NCBI GenBank assembly: GCA_022818135.1
Contig: JAFMSR010000018.1
Span: forward strand, 39,257,234-39,321,233
Length of the DNA: 64,000 nt
Direction of reading: 5' to 3'
DNA from: Saxidomus purpurata
Taxonomy: Eukaryota > Mollusca > Bivalvia > Venerida > Veneridae
The position numbers were made by a program, and so were the translations under genes. Positions within the stretch are counted from its first letter, which is position 1. Each line of letters begins with the position of its first letter. Of this stretch, positions 32,277 through 44,765 are shown one piece after another. The notes below the pieces were generated by a model. The model was not told the DNA's origin and did not search any database. It saw only the letters and a list, made by a program, of their open reading frames with translations.

Positions 32277-32402
32277 CGGAATGACGGACTAAAGATAATA
32301 CCTATTGTACCTTCTGGACACACCGCTAGGAGACTACTGCTAATGTAATTTTATAATTTTAGCTCAAATTTAAGATATATTTAACCTTAACATAAGATGG
32401 AA

Positions 32403-32550
32403 CCGCCTCCATTGTTGAGTGGTTAGAGTCGCTAAGTGAATAGGAGTGGATAGGAGTCTAGAACTGGTTCTTACCGGGAACGGTGGTTACGTAAACTGTG
32501 CGTCTGTTAAAAGACCGAACCACCGTTGGAACGGGCGTTAAACTCCTCCT
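32403..32550 (+). repeat. tRNA-derived SINE F, copy 2
   Basis: Starts CCGCCTCCATTGTTGAGTGG, lacks the B box, then has TCTAGAACTGGTTC, CGGTGGTTACGTAAACTGTG and TTAAAAGACCGAAC, matching the body of 10583-10790. Confidence 0.65.
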
Positions 32551-33447
32551 CCTACTATCGTTGTAGTGACCAAAAGACTCATTATTTCCTTAGTCACGTC
32601 ATAGCAGCTGTGTCCTTTGCCTTTAGATTACAACAGATATTTACATACTATATAGATATATAGATTATTAAAGCTTAAAACAAAGCTGTGAGTTTAAGAA
32701 TAGGAGTGTACATGTACATGTTATTTGGTCCAGGGTAATACGGTATAGATAGTAAGTAGCAACTAGCTACCGTCAAGTTTTGTATTTAGTACGGAAACGC
32801 ATATATGCCACCATTTGATTGTTGCTACTTGCGTTTATATGGTACATATTCAGTAATAGCATGCTTATTTAAATATTAAGCGTTGAACTTGCAGAAAAGT
32901 ACCATACTTTAGGGAAAGATTCGTTAGTTGTCGTATAAAAAACGAGCACTTCAGGATGCTGTTCTGGCATCGCGCAATCACTTCTCACTCTGACAACAAT
33001 GTCTTAAATAGTATTATGCATTGTCTGAACAGTACACCATAGCACGATATTAACACCTAAAGTTTGATGCTTTTCTGTAACACTCGATATGCAAATAAAG
33101 AAGCGAATAAAAACCACTTGATTATGCGCAAAACTCACGCGTTATGATTTAATAATATAGCACAATGTAATGACACTAAAGCGTTTTCGCCAAACTTTGC
33201 AAAATCACCAAAACAATACGACGCCATGAGATACTATAATGATTGATTTGTTGATTAGGTTTTGTGCGAAAATAGAAATGGCAGACGGTACTATCTTAAT
33301 CCTGAGCGTTCGTGCTTGCGTTTTATTTCCGCCTATAAATTTATATTCCAGCCATAGCCATAAAAAACTTTAGATAATGTCTGATGTTTATCGGATGTAA
33401 GTTTTTGATATTATTTGTCTGATTGTTTTGATTTCATTGAATTACAG
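32551..33447. other. AT-rich intergenic or intronic sequence
   Basis: Nothing recognised; it may be intron upstream of the candidate exon at 33448. Confidence 0.35.
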
Positions 33448-33496
33448 GGGGTGGACGCAGACACGGGTTTGTCCACATTTAGAACTCGTCTACTAG
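33448..33496 (+). CDS. Candidate 49 bp coding exon
   Basis: Acceptor TTCATTGAATTACAG and donor CTAG|GTAAAC flank 49 bp at about 53% G+C in a ~33% background. Read from phase 0 it gives GVDADTGLSTFRTRLL and ends in phase 1. That is the phase required by the candidate exon at 34329, and the join stays open to a stop. The family is unknown, and no upstream partner was identified. Confidence 0.4.
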
Positions 33497-34328
33497 GTAA
33501 ACACTGCATTTTCATGTTATAACTCATGTAGCACACCTACAAAAGATCAAAGTTTACAGGGAAAACGAATATGCAAAAATTTAAACAGTAGAAGTTCATA
33601 AAAGTTTTTCGTTGAGCAGGTGACGTTAATTTATACCCAATGCTTACCAATGAGACAGTTTTCACCATAATGGCGTGCTAACTGTGGCCTCTGGTGTGTT
33701 CTTAATGATTTTACTTAATATCTGTTTGACCTTGTTTTAAACCCAACGAGACCACGTTTCAAACCATACTACAGATCGTCAAAGTTACTCTCGCCAATCA
33801 AAAGGCATACTGCTTCTGACTTATTTCCAAACATTTGCAACAAAATATACGTCTAAAGTGTTCACATGGTCCAAATTAGGAGATTTTAATACAAGGAACC
33901 TTAACTTGACAAAAGAAATTATTACAACAAAGTTATCACTAACATAAATTGGTCCAACACGTTTACCAAACTTTACAACATATCCGCTGATTTTTCGCTA
34001 GATATTACATATCCTGATTACTGTTTAGTTGTTATCTAAAAACTCAGTAAATAAAGAACTTCGACAAATCGTTAAACAATGACAAAGTTTAGTTAGAGTG
34101 CAATACCAGCATCACGTGTGATAAGGCATGTTTGATGACAAAATGACTATTCAAGATTAGGACTCGCTGATGCTTTTTTTTAAAACTAAATAATGCTCTT
34201 ACTGCACGGAGGACAGAGGAGGACACGCAGAGTTTTGTCCCTTGCTTGTTTCATTAGGTTCTAGCTGTTTTGACTTCAAAAAAGTTATGAGTACGTCCTC
34301 ATTTTTTTCAAACTTTGTTTCATTTCAG

Positions 34329-34390
34329 GTATTGCGTTGGAAATGTTAGAAGATAGCAGGGCTTATTTCATTCACACAATTTCATCTTAG
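34329..34390 (+). CDS. Candidate 3'-terminal coding exon
   Basis: A strong acceptor (TTTGTTTCATTTCAG) leads into IALEMLEDSRAYFIHTISS and TAG when read with the one base left by the exon at 33448. The two exons together would encode a 36-residue C-terminus. Confidence 0.4.
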
Positions 34391-34708
34391 ATTGAGTCCG
34401 GGGAAGTATGAGGTTAGAATAATACAAAGGATATACTAACAAAGATGTTTTTTTTTTACAGATTTCCTCTATATTCAACGGGAAAAAAAATCTTCTACAG
34501 ATTAATTATTATTTGGTAAAAACTATGGCATTGTTCATTATTCGAGGAGTTTAAATCAATGATTACTGTCTTTCTTAAAGTTATGATGGTCACTTCGAAC
34601 GGTGAAATCACTTTAATAAATAGGCTGTCATTTCTCATAGTTGGATGATTCATCCTCCTGTGTGTAAGTCTGGCAGTTGTTGTCTCCCCTGTTTAATGTT
34701 ATAATGAA
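34391..34708. other. Possible 3' UTR and AT-rich sequence
   Basis: If the 34329 exon is real, this is its 3' UTR; the only AATAAA is inside the AAT microsatellite. Confidence 0.25.

Positions 34709-34742
<34 letters not shown>
34709..34742. repeat. (AAT)n microsatellite
   Basis: About eleven AAT triplets. Confidence 0.95.
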
Positions 34743-34750
<8 letters not shown>

Positions 34751-34861
34751 TAATGATAAAAAAAGTATTTATTTTACGAGGGTATAACACATTAAGTTAT
34801 GAAACAAATTACATATTCTTATTTACAATGTGTCCTTCGATAAAACTAAAAATAAATTTAA

Positions 34862-34985
34862 GCAGATACAAAACTATCAAGCAGAAATAAACACATTCTT
34901 AAAACACACATATCAGATACAAAAATATCAAGCAGAAATAAACACATACTTAAAACACACATACCAGATACAAAAGTATTCATTT
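34862..34985. repeat. 51 bp minisatellite (17-codon unit)
   Basis: About 2.3 copies of a unit beginning CAGATACAAAA(C/A)TATCAAGC. Because 51 is a multiple of three, the frame across it repeats QIQ(K/N)YQAEINT(Y/F)LKHTY; no gene structure supports translation. Confidence 0.9.
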
Positions 34986-35719
34986 ACACCTGAAAAACTC
35001 TCCTTAAGATGTTAAATACTTCTGAAGAATTAATACATTTATTAACAAGTAATTTTTTTATTGAAAAGTACTTAATATTACTAAAGTATGTACTTTTATG
35101 ATTTTATAGACAAACATTTTCCCACTCTTAATGGGGGTCGACTATATAAATGAGTGGACATTCCATATTGATTTGTCATTGTTCGTGAGATGCACAGATG
35201 TACAGTATCGCATTTTTATCTAAATGTTTATGGAATAAATGCAGAAACTGCTTAATCAATTGAATTATTCTAACCTCACACTTCCCCCATGAACAATTTT
35301 CAATGGCACAGCTTGTAGTTCCATTTGGTAAACATAATGAAAGCCCTTTAAATGCACGTAAAGATCGATATGTGTTCATTTTTGTAAATAGCTATCTGAT
35401 TTGTGATCAAAGAGTTAGATGTCTATTCCTATCTTCCAACAAACTGCAATCTTAGGAATGTATGTGTATCCTTGAATATTTTGTAAATATTCTTCCTCGC
35501 ACGACTTGACATGTTAATAACTTTTATAAAATCCTGAACGTGAACGGGTCGAATTCATGTCCAAAGGAAGCTATTTTGCAACAAATTGTGAATATAGTAT
35601 TGAATGTCTGAATACTGATTTCATTATTTCATTTTATTTTTTTTCAATTGTATTTTTATACAAAAGAAGTTTTGTAAATATCCAACTAAACGTAAATCAT
35701 ATATTATTTTCTTGCATAC
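34986..35719. other. AT-rich intergenic sequence
   Basis: Nothing recognised. Confidence 0.4.
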
Positions 35720-36245
35720 CAGATGGGTATATCTGCAGTTTTCACCAGTGCTTGAAAATCTCATCTTACACCCCCACCCCCGTGTAAGACGTTTTACGTG
35801 AATTACTTGTGACGTAACATTATAGACAATGTGACGTCACTTTCCTAAGCACAGCATCTGAATAACGTCTGTTTTTATATTAAAATGCATCATTTCGAAA
35901 AGTTTGTATTTAAATATCTTTTCAAAGTGCAAGAAGGTATGCAAGAAAAAGTTTCTGCAATGAGATACTTGGTTCAGATGGAAATATCCGTCACTTCTGG
36001 TAACTGTTTCGCGGGAACTCGGCAAAACAGTTACCCTCAGTGACGGATATTTCGATCTGAACCAAGTATCTCATTGCAGAAACTTTTTCTTTGGCTGCCG
36101 AGTTCCCGCGAAATAGTTGCCCTCAGTGACGGATATTTTATAACCAAGTATCTCATTGCGAAACTTTTCTTTCGCGCGATTCCCGCGAAACAGTTACCCG
36201 AAGTGACGGATATTTCCAATTTCCATCTGACCCTCGTGCTCATGA
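35720..36245 (+). repeat. Hairpin repeat J, copy 2, with extra hairpin units
   Basis: Same blocks as 23450-23870. Here the stem GGTTCAGATGGAAATATCCG (from 35972) pairs with the complement ending at 36063. Two more ..AGTTACCC..CAGTGACGGATATTT units follow, facing alternately, so the unit has expanded locally. Confidence 0.85.
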
Positions 36246-38039
36246 AAGAAACTAATATTCTATCGTCATTGTTTACATAGCTGTTTGCGTTACCATGACA
36301 ACACGGGTTGTTTTAAGTTTTGTACTTATTCGGAATTTTTTTCTTCATACTTTATACCTATGAACCTGATCAAAGCAAATAACTTTTGAAAATTAAATGT
36401 AACGATAATACTGTCTGTATTCCGTTACCTGGTTGTTTATCACATCTCCTGCTGCTGGCATATTCAAAAACTGCGTTTGGGGAGGAATGAATCACTAGTT
36501 TGACGCTTATATGATTGTCATTTTTAATCACATCTCGCTTATTGTATTACATTATAGTGTATATTGAATAGCAGGATTACAACTGTGTACTTATAATGAT
36601 CATGTTAAAAATGCACCGAACTGAAAAACGATATAGACGAAAAAAATGACAGAAATTACGATTTTTTGCTATATTTTACCCGTGTATTTTCATCTAAGTT
36701 GTAAATCTGTTACAAATCTGTACTTATTTTCATAGAGTGAGGTGTATTACATGAAAACGTGAGATCTAATTTAACTTGTATGTGTCTGAATGAGTATCTG
36801 TGGCAGGTATTGAAAAATAGCGATTTTTTTTACTATTTTGGCCGCCATTTTGACCGCCATCTTGGATCTTACGTCAATTAAGTTGTCTGATTCCTGAAAC
36901 TATAAACAATATATATTTGATACATATAAAAATTGTTCTTGTGCTAAAAATTGTGAATAAATCGACCTGGGCTCTGGGACTATATGTTAAGTGCTTCATT
37001 TCACAACTTAAAGTCTTCATTCTTAACTCTACTTAAAATTCTATTTATCATATAGAACAGAATGGTTATGTCTTATTGTATATTTTCTTGCTGCAAACCC
37101 TTATTTCGCCATGTCTTATCCATTCTTTTTTCATTAATAGTCCACAGTACGCGAATGTCAGCATGCAGAAAGCACAACACAATGTTTCATTATTACACCA
37201 GGAGGCGCTGTTTAGATCAATGTTCGGTAGTTTCTGTAAATCTAGCCGTATCATGCATCTATAGTTACATTCCCATGGAAACCCTGCATGTTTTGTACTT
37301 GTCCCTTAGACTGCAAGGGGTCACATGTGATTCATGTCTCTCTAGTATTCATAAGTTATGATGTATATGCGTTCAATATGGCGGAATAAGACGTATTTGT
37401 CGAGGAAGAAAAGTCATCTACATTGTAAGCAAATGCTTACATTTTATTTGTCATTCCTTCAAATTGCTAAAATGTCCGTTCATCAGCCGTATGTAATTAC
37501 TGAAATCGACATATCATCTTTATTGAGTCCTACAGTGAACAATCAAAACGTTATTGAACAAATTGGTCGGTAGTACTCAGGCTTAGTTTTTTGTGTGTTT
37601 GGACCGAAAAAAATACAAATATCTGCTAACTACTCTATTGCCAAAATGTAAAGATTTTGATGATCAGTGCATTGCATGGTGTTGCAAACAGCATCCTGAA
37701 TTGTGTAATAATTCAATAAGCCAGTAATAGCTGATAAGTGTACACCGATAATTGATTTAGTTGCATCTGATCACTGCTATTTCTAGTAATTGGAAAAGAG
37801 ACACCGCAACTCAGTATTCATCCCAAGAATTCAGTGCAGACAGCATGACAAACGATACAGAATTTTTACTGAACGGTTTTACACAGGACCAAGCGTTTCT
37901 GTCTTCATGACACTGATTTCCACTCTCCCTAAGTTTGGAACAAAATAAATGTAAAAAACCAGATTCTGTTGGTATAAGCGAGACTGCCTTTAGCACTTAC
38001 ATTTAAGGATATTGGACGGCGGTTACTAATACTAATTTT
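36246..38039. other. AT-rich sequence, no supported gene
   Basis: Includes a repeat-like GGCCGCCATTTTGACCGCCA at 36840. Short frames at 37062-37573 overlap on both strands; one follows an acceptor-like TTTTTTCATTAATAG at 37140 but is unsupported otherwise. Confidence 0.35.
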
Positions 38040-38330
38040 GAGTGTAAAGTCAATTATACTTTACCGAGCAGTGAATAACAGTCGATACTTCGGCTAACAT
38101 ATTTGATAATAAAAACAAGGATTACGTTTATTGTCCTGTTGCACATGTCACGGTTCGGACTTATCTCAATTGAAGTGAAAGTGTGTAAGCAGCCGGTTAT
38201 CACAGTCGCGTTAGCGAAGGGTCCCGGGTTCGAGCATACGATCTTTTTTAAAGATAGGTCTTGTTGTATTATATAAACATGACTTATTGTCGCTGTGAGT
38301 ATTTTTGAGTATGTTTCGCATTTCATGACC
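38040..38330 (+). repeat. tRNA-like repeat D, copy 2
   Basis: Matches 6800-7260 in order: CAGTGAATAACAGTC, AAGGATTACGTTTATTG, CAGCCGGTTATCACAGTCGC (A-box region), CGGGTTCGAGC (B-box region) and TTTTTTAAAGATAGGTCTTG. It is more decayed than copy 1. Confidence 0.65.
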
Positions 38331-39069
38331 AGGTGAATTGTATTATCTAACAGTTAATTTGTAGACGAGAAGTCTGAACAAATCCTTCTTTTTCTCTTCT
38401 TCTTTGTTTTCTTCTGTTAAAAGTGTTTACTGATTTATCCCCGAGATTAAATGCCGGATGTCAAAAATGAACATGCACCGAATTGCATAGCATTTTTTTG
38501 CTCTTTTGTTTTCAAATAATTGTACCTGTAAATTTACATAGCCAATTTAAGTCACCGAAGACTTGCGTTTCAGAAGAAAACAAAGATGCCCGTGATTGTG
38601 TGGTCTGGCTGGGCTACATTTAGTAAAAGAGAACCTGCTACTGCTTTCGAATATGGTTCTTCCAGTTTCGACTGAAGACAATGACTGTGACCAACGTGTC
38701 TCTGTGACAACGTTTAATTTCTTGGTAACAAGTCAACCTGAGGACAACGTGATTAATTCCTAGGAGAACGTGTCATTTTCCAGATTAAAGAAATTCGATG
38801 CGGGCACCACAGGGGTCCAGTCAGACATGAGGATTCAAGCGAATTACAGTAGATGTCAATTAACATGATGGTCATGGGAGACAAGCGTGTTTATCATATT
38901 AGCTCTGTACAACGTGATTACATTACTGTACGAAAGAAGGAAAGGGTTTTTAAGACCTTCATAAGATGTTATTTTCATTATCAGCCTTTAGGTAATGTAG
39001 CGTAATGCCCAGTCAAATCCGATTAAAAAACATCAACACTTACTACAGTGCCGTAGGCACCATCTTAGA
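38331..39069. other. AT-rich intergenic sequence
   Basis: Nothing recognised. Confidence 0.4.
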
Positions 39070-39560
39070 AACATTTATAACGAAATAAGATTTCGTCAAA
39101 ACGAAAGTATCTAAAAACGAAAGGTTATTCTAAAAAAACTTCTTCCCAGAAAGGAAACGCAAGTATTTCGTAATGAGATTTTTACGAGATTTCGTTTTTA
39201 CGAAATAACATTTCAATTTTGAAAAATATGGACTGCATTCTTACAGAAATCACGTTTAAACGAAATTATTTCGTTTTACGAAATCTTCGTCTTACCTAGT
39301 ACCTTTCCTGATTACGAAATTATGCGTTTTTACGAAATCTTCGGTGTTCGAAACATTTTCGCTTTTACGAAAAACATTTGAACGCAATACATTTTAAAAG
39401 CGCATTCGTAAAAAGAAATAAGATTTCGTTTGAACGAAATAGTTTTAAAGACGAAATAAACATTCGGTAAAACAAAGTTATTCGTAAAACGAAATCTTTT
39501 TCGTAAAAACAAAAGTATTTCTCGAAACTTCGTTACGAAATCATTCGTTTTTCATTTACG
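39070..39560. repeat. Palindromic TTTCGT/ACGAAA-rich array
   Basis: About twenty irregularly spaced (T)TTTCGT and ACGAAA(T) motifs in both orientations, as in TTTCGTTTTTACGAAATAAC. Many small hairpins are possible. It resembles the arms of the foldback element in being CpG-containing and self-complementary, but the unit differs and no termini or target duplication were found. Confidence 0.7.
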
Positions 39561-40473
39561 TTTTTACAAAAAATTTCAGTAATGCCAAATAACATTTATT
39601 TTTAAATGGATTGGAGGTGTCACACGGGCACCGTAATATAAACAACAGAAATAAGTTATAAATCAATCTGTACAAATCAATAAAATTTATGTTCTACTTT
39701 GTACTACTTCAAGTCTACTGACGCCTGATACCTAATCAAGAGGATAAAAGATAATAAAACATTAAGATATGACCCGGTTTGGGGGAAGGTACTTATAGGA
39801 CATTTTAACAAGGGCAAACGGAATGAATGATCCCAAAAAAGCTACACCATCTCTACAGTTTGTCAAAGATCTATCTGTAACTTCTCCCAGAAGGAACGCA
39901 GTTTAAGATTTAGGATTTGTTTGAATACATCAATGTATGGACTGCATTCTCAGAGAAATAACATATAAAAACAAATGCGTCTGACCTAGTACCTTACCTG
40001 ATGAAATACGCTTTTGAGATTGATTTTATATTAAACTATATGTTTGGCTGTGAGTACATTTATAAGCACCGGGAAATTTTGAAAAACAAAACTGTCTGAC
40101 CTGCCATGTATTGACGTTACATCAGTAATGCCCAGTATTTATATGGATGGATCAACTGCCGTAAACAACATAACAGGCTATACTTTTGTTTCTCAGAGCT
40201 TAACGCCTGATTCTAGTGATATTATAGACATAATAATATTCAACAGGGGACATTTAAGTTGTTTTGGAATTTAGAAGTTAAGGGAGGGAACAGGTTATTA
40301 AAATAAACATTCCTTAAATATTGGTAATAGCGCGGAATTGGTAAGTTTAAAAAAAAAATTAGATATTAATATAACTGTTTTATGATTGAGAATAATTATT
40401 CGATTTAAGATACTAAATCTTGCAGTTCCTGTAATAAAATATTATTATTAATGAAATAACATCCGTGCCAGTG
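39561..40473. other. AT-rich intergenic sequence
   Basis: Nothing recognised. Confidence 0.4.
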
Positions 40474-40592
40474 GTGTTCATCGTCTAATAAACAATGATT
40501 TGGAGTCGGATGCGCAGTAATTAACCGGAGGCCTGGGTGGTTTTAAACTGCGCATCAGGGCGACAAAGAGTTGTTTATTAGACAAAAACAAC
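40474..40592. mobile_element. Hairpin MITE L, copy 1
   Basis: ~50 bp imperfect inverted arms: TGTTCATCGTCTAATAAACA, then TCGGATGCGCAGTAATTAA, facing TTTAAACTGCGCATCAGGGC and TGTTTATTAGAC..AACA. The GGATGCG(C/T)AGTAATTA core is shared with the element at 42603. Confidence 0.75.
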
Positions 40593-41924
40593 ACTGAAAA
40601 GAATTTTATTTCGATTCTATACTGACAAGAAATTACAAAAAGTGAATAAATGCGAAGCGTTATTTTCTGCGCGGATATTTATTTAACGTCATGCGGCACA
40701 ATATAACGTCATTTTTACGACATATCGTTTCCGCGTTGTTTATGGCATTATATTATTTATTCTACTCTTATATTTATCTCTACTCTTTGAAGTTTGTATA
40801 TAGAGACATAATCGTGAGTCATGTTAGAATTGAATATAAAATGTGAACCAGCTTGTCAATAATTTAAGCCATAAGTGTAAGTTGTTTTTCATTTAAAGGT
40901 TCATAATCACTTAACGTGACAGTCGGTTAAATTTCAGAAAAAAATGGGTCAAGGTTATCAATATTTATCATGCTGCTGGAGGAGATTCAAAGTGATCATG
41001 GCGCTTTAAGTTAAACTGCCTGTTCTCTAATAAATCAGTTGTACTCTCATAAATTAGTTGCTGCACAAAGTATTTTAAAGATGTTCAAAATAGGTCATTA
41101 TTCTAGGAATAGTCAGTTCATGATAAGGGTTCTTTGGCCTGTAGAATGATGAAGTTTTATACACTTGGAAAGATATAAAAGTCAATAGGACTAGCATTAT
41201 AGGATGATTAGTTTCCTTATAAGGATCATTATCCCGTCTGTTGTCATTGCCAGGATTATAATAGACGTTTCATCCTTATTTTATATCATACATTGAATTC
41301 AGACGCAATGCCACGAATGAGTCTGTACATCATGACTGTGTATTGTAGTTTTGTTTAAAAGGGAAGTCTGCCACCTTCTTGTTCTTGGTACTAGTATTGG
41401 TAACCAGTAAATACGTTCTGTTGTGCTCTAGCGCCATGTTATTGTAGCATCGGAAGTAAAATTTCAAGATTTTCCTTAAAATTTATCATTTCCCGTAGTC
41501 TTAAAAGAAAGCTTAGAACGGAAAGTGCACCATTACAGCACGTTGAATATTTATTAGTCTGAACTAAATATAGTTAAATAAGGATTAGTTACAGACTTAA
41601 CTTCCGTTCAAATATCTTAGGCACCTCTCGAGATGCTTTGATAATGTAATCCTGGATAATAAATTGGTAAACTAAAACTTTTTGCTGTATTTGTTTCTCT
41701 GTTTTATATAAAAAAGAGATCACATTGGAGATCCGGTTTAATATATTTTTGGTTATTCTTTGCTGCTGGTCGTTTACTAGTTTGAAGTCCATCCCTATGC
41801 ATGTGTGCCAACTGCTTGAATACCGTGACAATGTTGCAGTGAATTATATTTGCTGTTTTTCCCACGTTGGTACATCAAATTTGATGCTTTATCAGACATT
41901 ATAAACAGAAATAAAAGATAAAAT
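40593..41924. other. AT-rich intergenic sequence
   Basis: Nothing recognised. Confidence 0.4.
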
Positions 41925-42093
41925 AGGGGAGCGGTGGTGTAGAAGTTAATGTGTCTGCCGCTCATTCCGGAGGTTACGGGTTCGAGCCCCACTGGGGTCA
42001 CGCCCGTACCTCCTCATATGTCACCCTCGTGCATGGTTTGCCAGGAAGCGGACTCGAGAGTGACTTGGTAAGCTACAAGCTTTCTTCACAGTC
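41925..42093 (+). repeat. tRNA-derived SINE M, copy 1
   Basis: GGAGCGGTGGTGTAGAAGTT (A-box region) and ACGGGTTCGAGCCCC (B box) are followed by GGGTCACGCCCGTACC, ACTCGAGAGTGACTTG and AAGCTTTCTTCACA. The copy at 47949 shares every block. Confidence 0.85.
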
Positions 42094-42602
42094 GTGCTTA
42101 AATAATTTTGTAGAAACCAACTAAAGGGTGATGACCACAATGATTAAAAGGTGGAAATCTAAACGGTGTGATAATATTGCTATATGTAAATGCATGAAAT
42201 GCAAATAACACATTGAAAACGACGCAACAGCAAAATCACACTATGTAAATGAAATGCACATGCAGCTTGGAATATGATAAAATGCTAACAATACAATGGA
42301 CATTAATACAGTTGACATTGTAAATGATTAAAGAAACGCACAGATTGCTATGGAAATGAAGAAAATGCGAAGAACACTGTGGTTAATGTGCAAAAGACAT
42401 AGCTATAAAGTATAATTGAATATGCACTTATACAATGAGTTGGTATTGGTTATTCTAACATAGCATATAACTTACTTTGTCGAATTATGAAATATTTACT
42501 TCTATAATAATTAAACACGCACCATTTACATTTTAGGTAAGTGTATGCACAGTTTTTTTATCAACAAAATCTACCTGTTATTTAAGAAATAATAAATGTC
42601 CG
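42094..42602. other. AT-rich intergenic sequence
   Basis: Nothing recognised. Confidence 0.4.
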
Positions 42603-42719
42603 ATTATCGTTTAATAAAAATACAGTCAGGAATTGGATGCGTAGTAATTAAAACGAGTGCGTCGTGACGATGTTTAATTTTCGAACCTAAATATTAGTTT
42701 TTGTATTAAACGATAAAAT
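42603..42719. mobile_element. Hairpin MITE L, copy 2
   Basis: ATTATCGTTTAATAAAAATA and GGATGCGTAGTAATTAAAAC face GTTTAATTTTCGAACC and TTTGTATTAAACGATAAAAT. Same core and plan as copies at 40474 and 52123. Confidence 0.75.
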
Positions 42720-43350
42720 AAAGACCTTATGAACACTGAAAATGCCTTTGAAAATTACCACTATGTTCGACGCGTAGCAACATTCCATAGTCACTTACAA
42801 GAGGCCAATGCGATTACGTCGACATTTACCCCACGTTTGCCCTGGAAAACGGATGTATTTTATCGTTTAATAATGTATAGGCTTTTTTCCCTCTATATCA
42901 ATGTTCAAAAGTTAGGATTCGTGTTAGATAAAGATCATGGCGGGAAACTTATTATAAAGCCGTGAAACTTACATGAGAATAATCAATAACTATCACAAAA
43001 GCTGTTGACGTCTAAACGTGTCTTTAAACTCAATCTCATGCTCAGCACAAATCCTGCTTATGACAAGCACTTTGAAGTAAGTCAAGTAAGTCGGGCTCCA
43101 TAACAATAATTAAAAGTTAATAATTTTGAGCTTACATATGTTAATAATAACATCGACTTTGGAAATAGATATAACTTGGATTGACTTCGTATTACTTGAG
43201 CATGACTTTCTTGCTTAGCATAAGATTGAAATAAGAAACGTTTTTAAGTATGAGGCCAGGTCTACTATGTATCATTCTGTATTATTATACCTCACTTGCT
43301 TTTCCCTATACAAAATGCCCATACCTCAAAAAATGATGTTTCCCATGTAG
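42720..43350. other. AT-rich intergenic sequence
   Basis: A 78-codon frame from 42729 directly after the MITE is unassigned. Confidence 0.35.
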
Positions 43351-43490
43351 CATCATGATGTTATACCCCTGTAAGTCTAAAAATAGATTATTATTTCAGT
43401 TTTTCGGTATAATGAAATAAAAATCATGATGTTACACCCCTGTAAGTCAGGTTTAATAATTTCGGTATAATTAAATAAATATCACATGCA
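43351..43490. repeat. Two diverged ~70-80 bp direct repeats
   Basis: ATCATGATGTTA(T/C)ACCCCTGTA with TTTCGGTATAAT(G/T)(A/T)AATAAA occurs twice. Confidence 0.75.
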
Positions 43491-44530
43491 CTTGAGGGTG
43501 ATAGCAGATATTGTGAATCCGAGAAAAGTAATGGCAACTGAGGCGAAGTACATGCATTATTTATATACTTTCATACGGCAAAAGAAACTTTATAATATAG
43601 CAAGTTCAGACAAAAATAAACTTAAATGTTAGAAGACCATAATGATGCGGATTAATAAAATACACTGATGAATCTTTCGGGTAGAGGAAACAAACTTGTT
43701 CTTATACATACACATATCGGATTGTAGCGTTCTTAAATATTCTTGAGCAATTTATTCACTCAAAGACCGATGAAAAGAATTTTGGCACCATACTGATTTT
43801 ACTGTAATCCTAGTTATTTTGAATTGTAGAGAACAACATGTTGTTCAGGTAGTAAAACATAGATACTTATCAAGTATTTGTACATAAAAACATGAATGTC
43901 TGAAAGTCTTTAAAGGGGAGTATCAAAATAAACGAAATAGCTTAATATCATAGTTTGTAGAAATTATTTTGAGAGCTGATTTGCGAGTAATTTATTGAAA
44001 ATGAATGGATTTTATTTTTATTAAAAAGTGCTAGACAAGGATAAAGTTCGTTTGTGCCGGGATCATAACATAGTACCGCCGGTATTTTTACAACTTCAGA
44101 AAGAAAAAAGATGCGCTCTTTTATTGGAAAATGAAAAGGCTATAATGTCTTGTTTCTAACTGATTACTTGGCGAGGAGAATACGTAGGAAAAGGCGATAG
44201 GAAATCATTGCTCTGTCAGAGAGCTCATTGTTGTGGTATACAGATGTCTGATATATGTTTGAGAGGTAAATGTGATAGACAAAATAATAGTGGACAGTGT
44301 TTATAATGCATTTATATGGATTGGATGACTGGAATCTGTTTAGATATAACACTTATCAGGAAAGCAGTAACTGACATTTATAAAACAGATAGAATAGTAT
44401 AGAATCTATTTTTTTGTTTTAGTATTATGCTAATGTTTTTGTTGTGAAAAAAGAGGTCTAAATAAATTATTATACCAGATTTATGTTTAAAAAAACAATT
44501 CTACTGAAATAGACAGAAAAAAGTATTCCC
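43491..44530. other. AT-rich sequence upstream of the receptor locus
   Basis: No exon seen. It may hold the receptor's promoter or the 3' UTR of the minus-strand exon at 44531. Confidence 0.3.
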
Positions 44531-44735
44531 TCATTTGTGGATATTAGCTACAGGTTTAAAGGTAGTAAGGCCACAAGTGGATGCTGGAGAGCAAGGGGCT
44601 TGTTCTGGACTATTTGACACATCTGTCCAGTCAAGTCTTTGCTCCTTGTGCTCGGGTACACTATCAATATGATTTGAGATAGCATTGTCTATTTGCGTAT
44701 CCTCCCTTAAGCGGCGCTTTTGAGAGAAATTCTCC
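44531..44735 (-). CDS. Candidate 3'-terminal coding exon, possibly a receptor C-terminal tail
   Basis: On the minus strand a long T-tract ending TTTTTTTGAAAG serves as acceptor for an open frame of 67 codons that ends in TGA. It starts with one base completing a codon (phase 2 start). G+C is ~46% against ~33% around it. The peptide is hydrophilic with KRRLREDTQIDNAISNH, then RLDWTDVSNSPEQ and PCSPASTCGLTTFKP. A basic start followed by a Ser/Thr/Cys-containing tail suits the cytoplasmic C-terminus of a rhodopsin-type GPCR, but I cannot prove homology. It lies back to back with the receptor exon at 44766. No upstream partner exon on the minus strand was found. Confidence 0.45.
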
Positions 44736-44765
44736 CTTTCAAAAAAAAAAAGAAAAAAAAAAAAC

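Noticed and set aside
34830..35015. 61-codon repeat-containing frame
   Set aside because: 51 bp minisatellite that happens to preserve frame; no gene signals.
35720..36245. CRISPR-like array of palindromic repeats
   Set aside because: Irregular inverted units without spacers, in eukaryotic DNA; a hairpin repeat.
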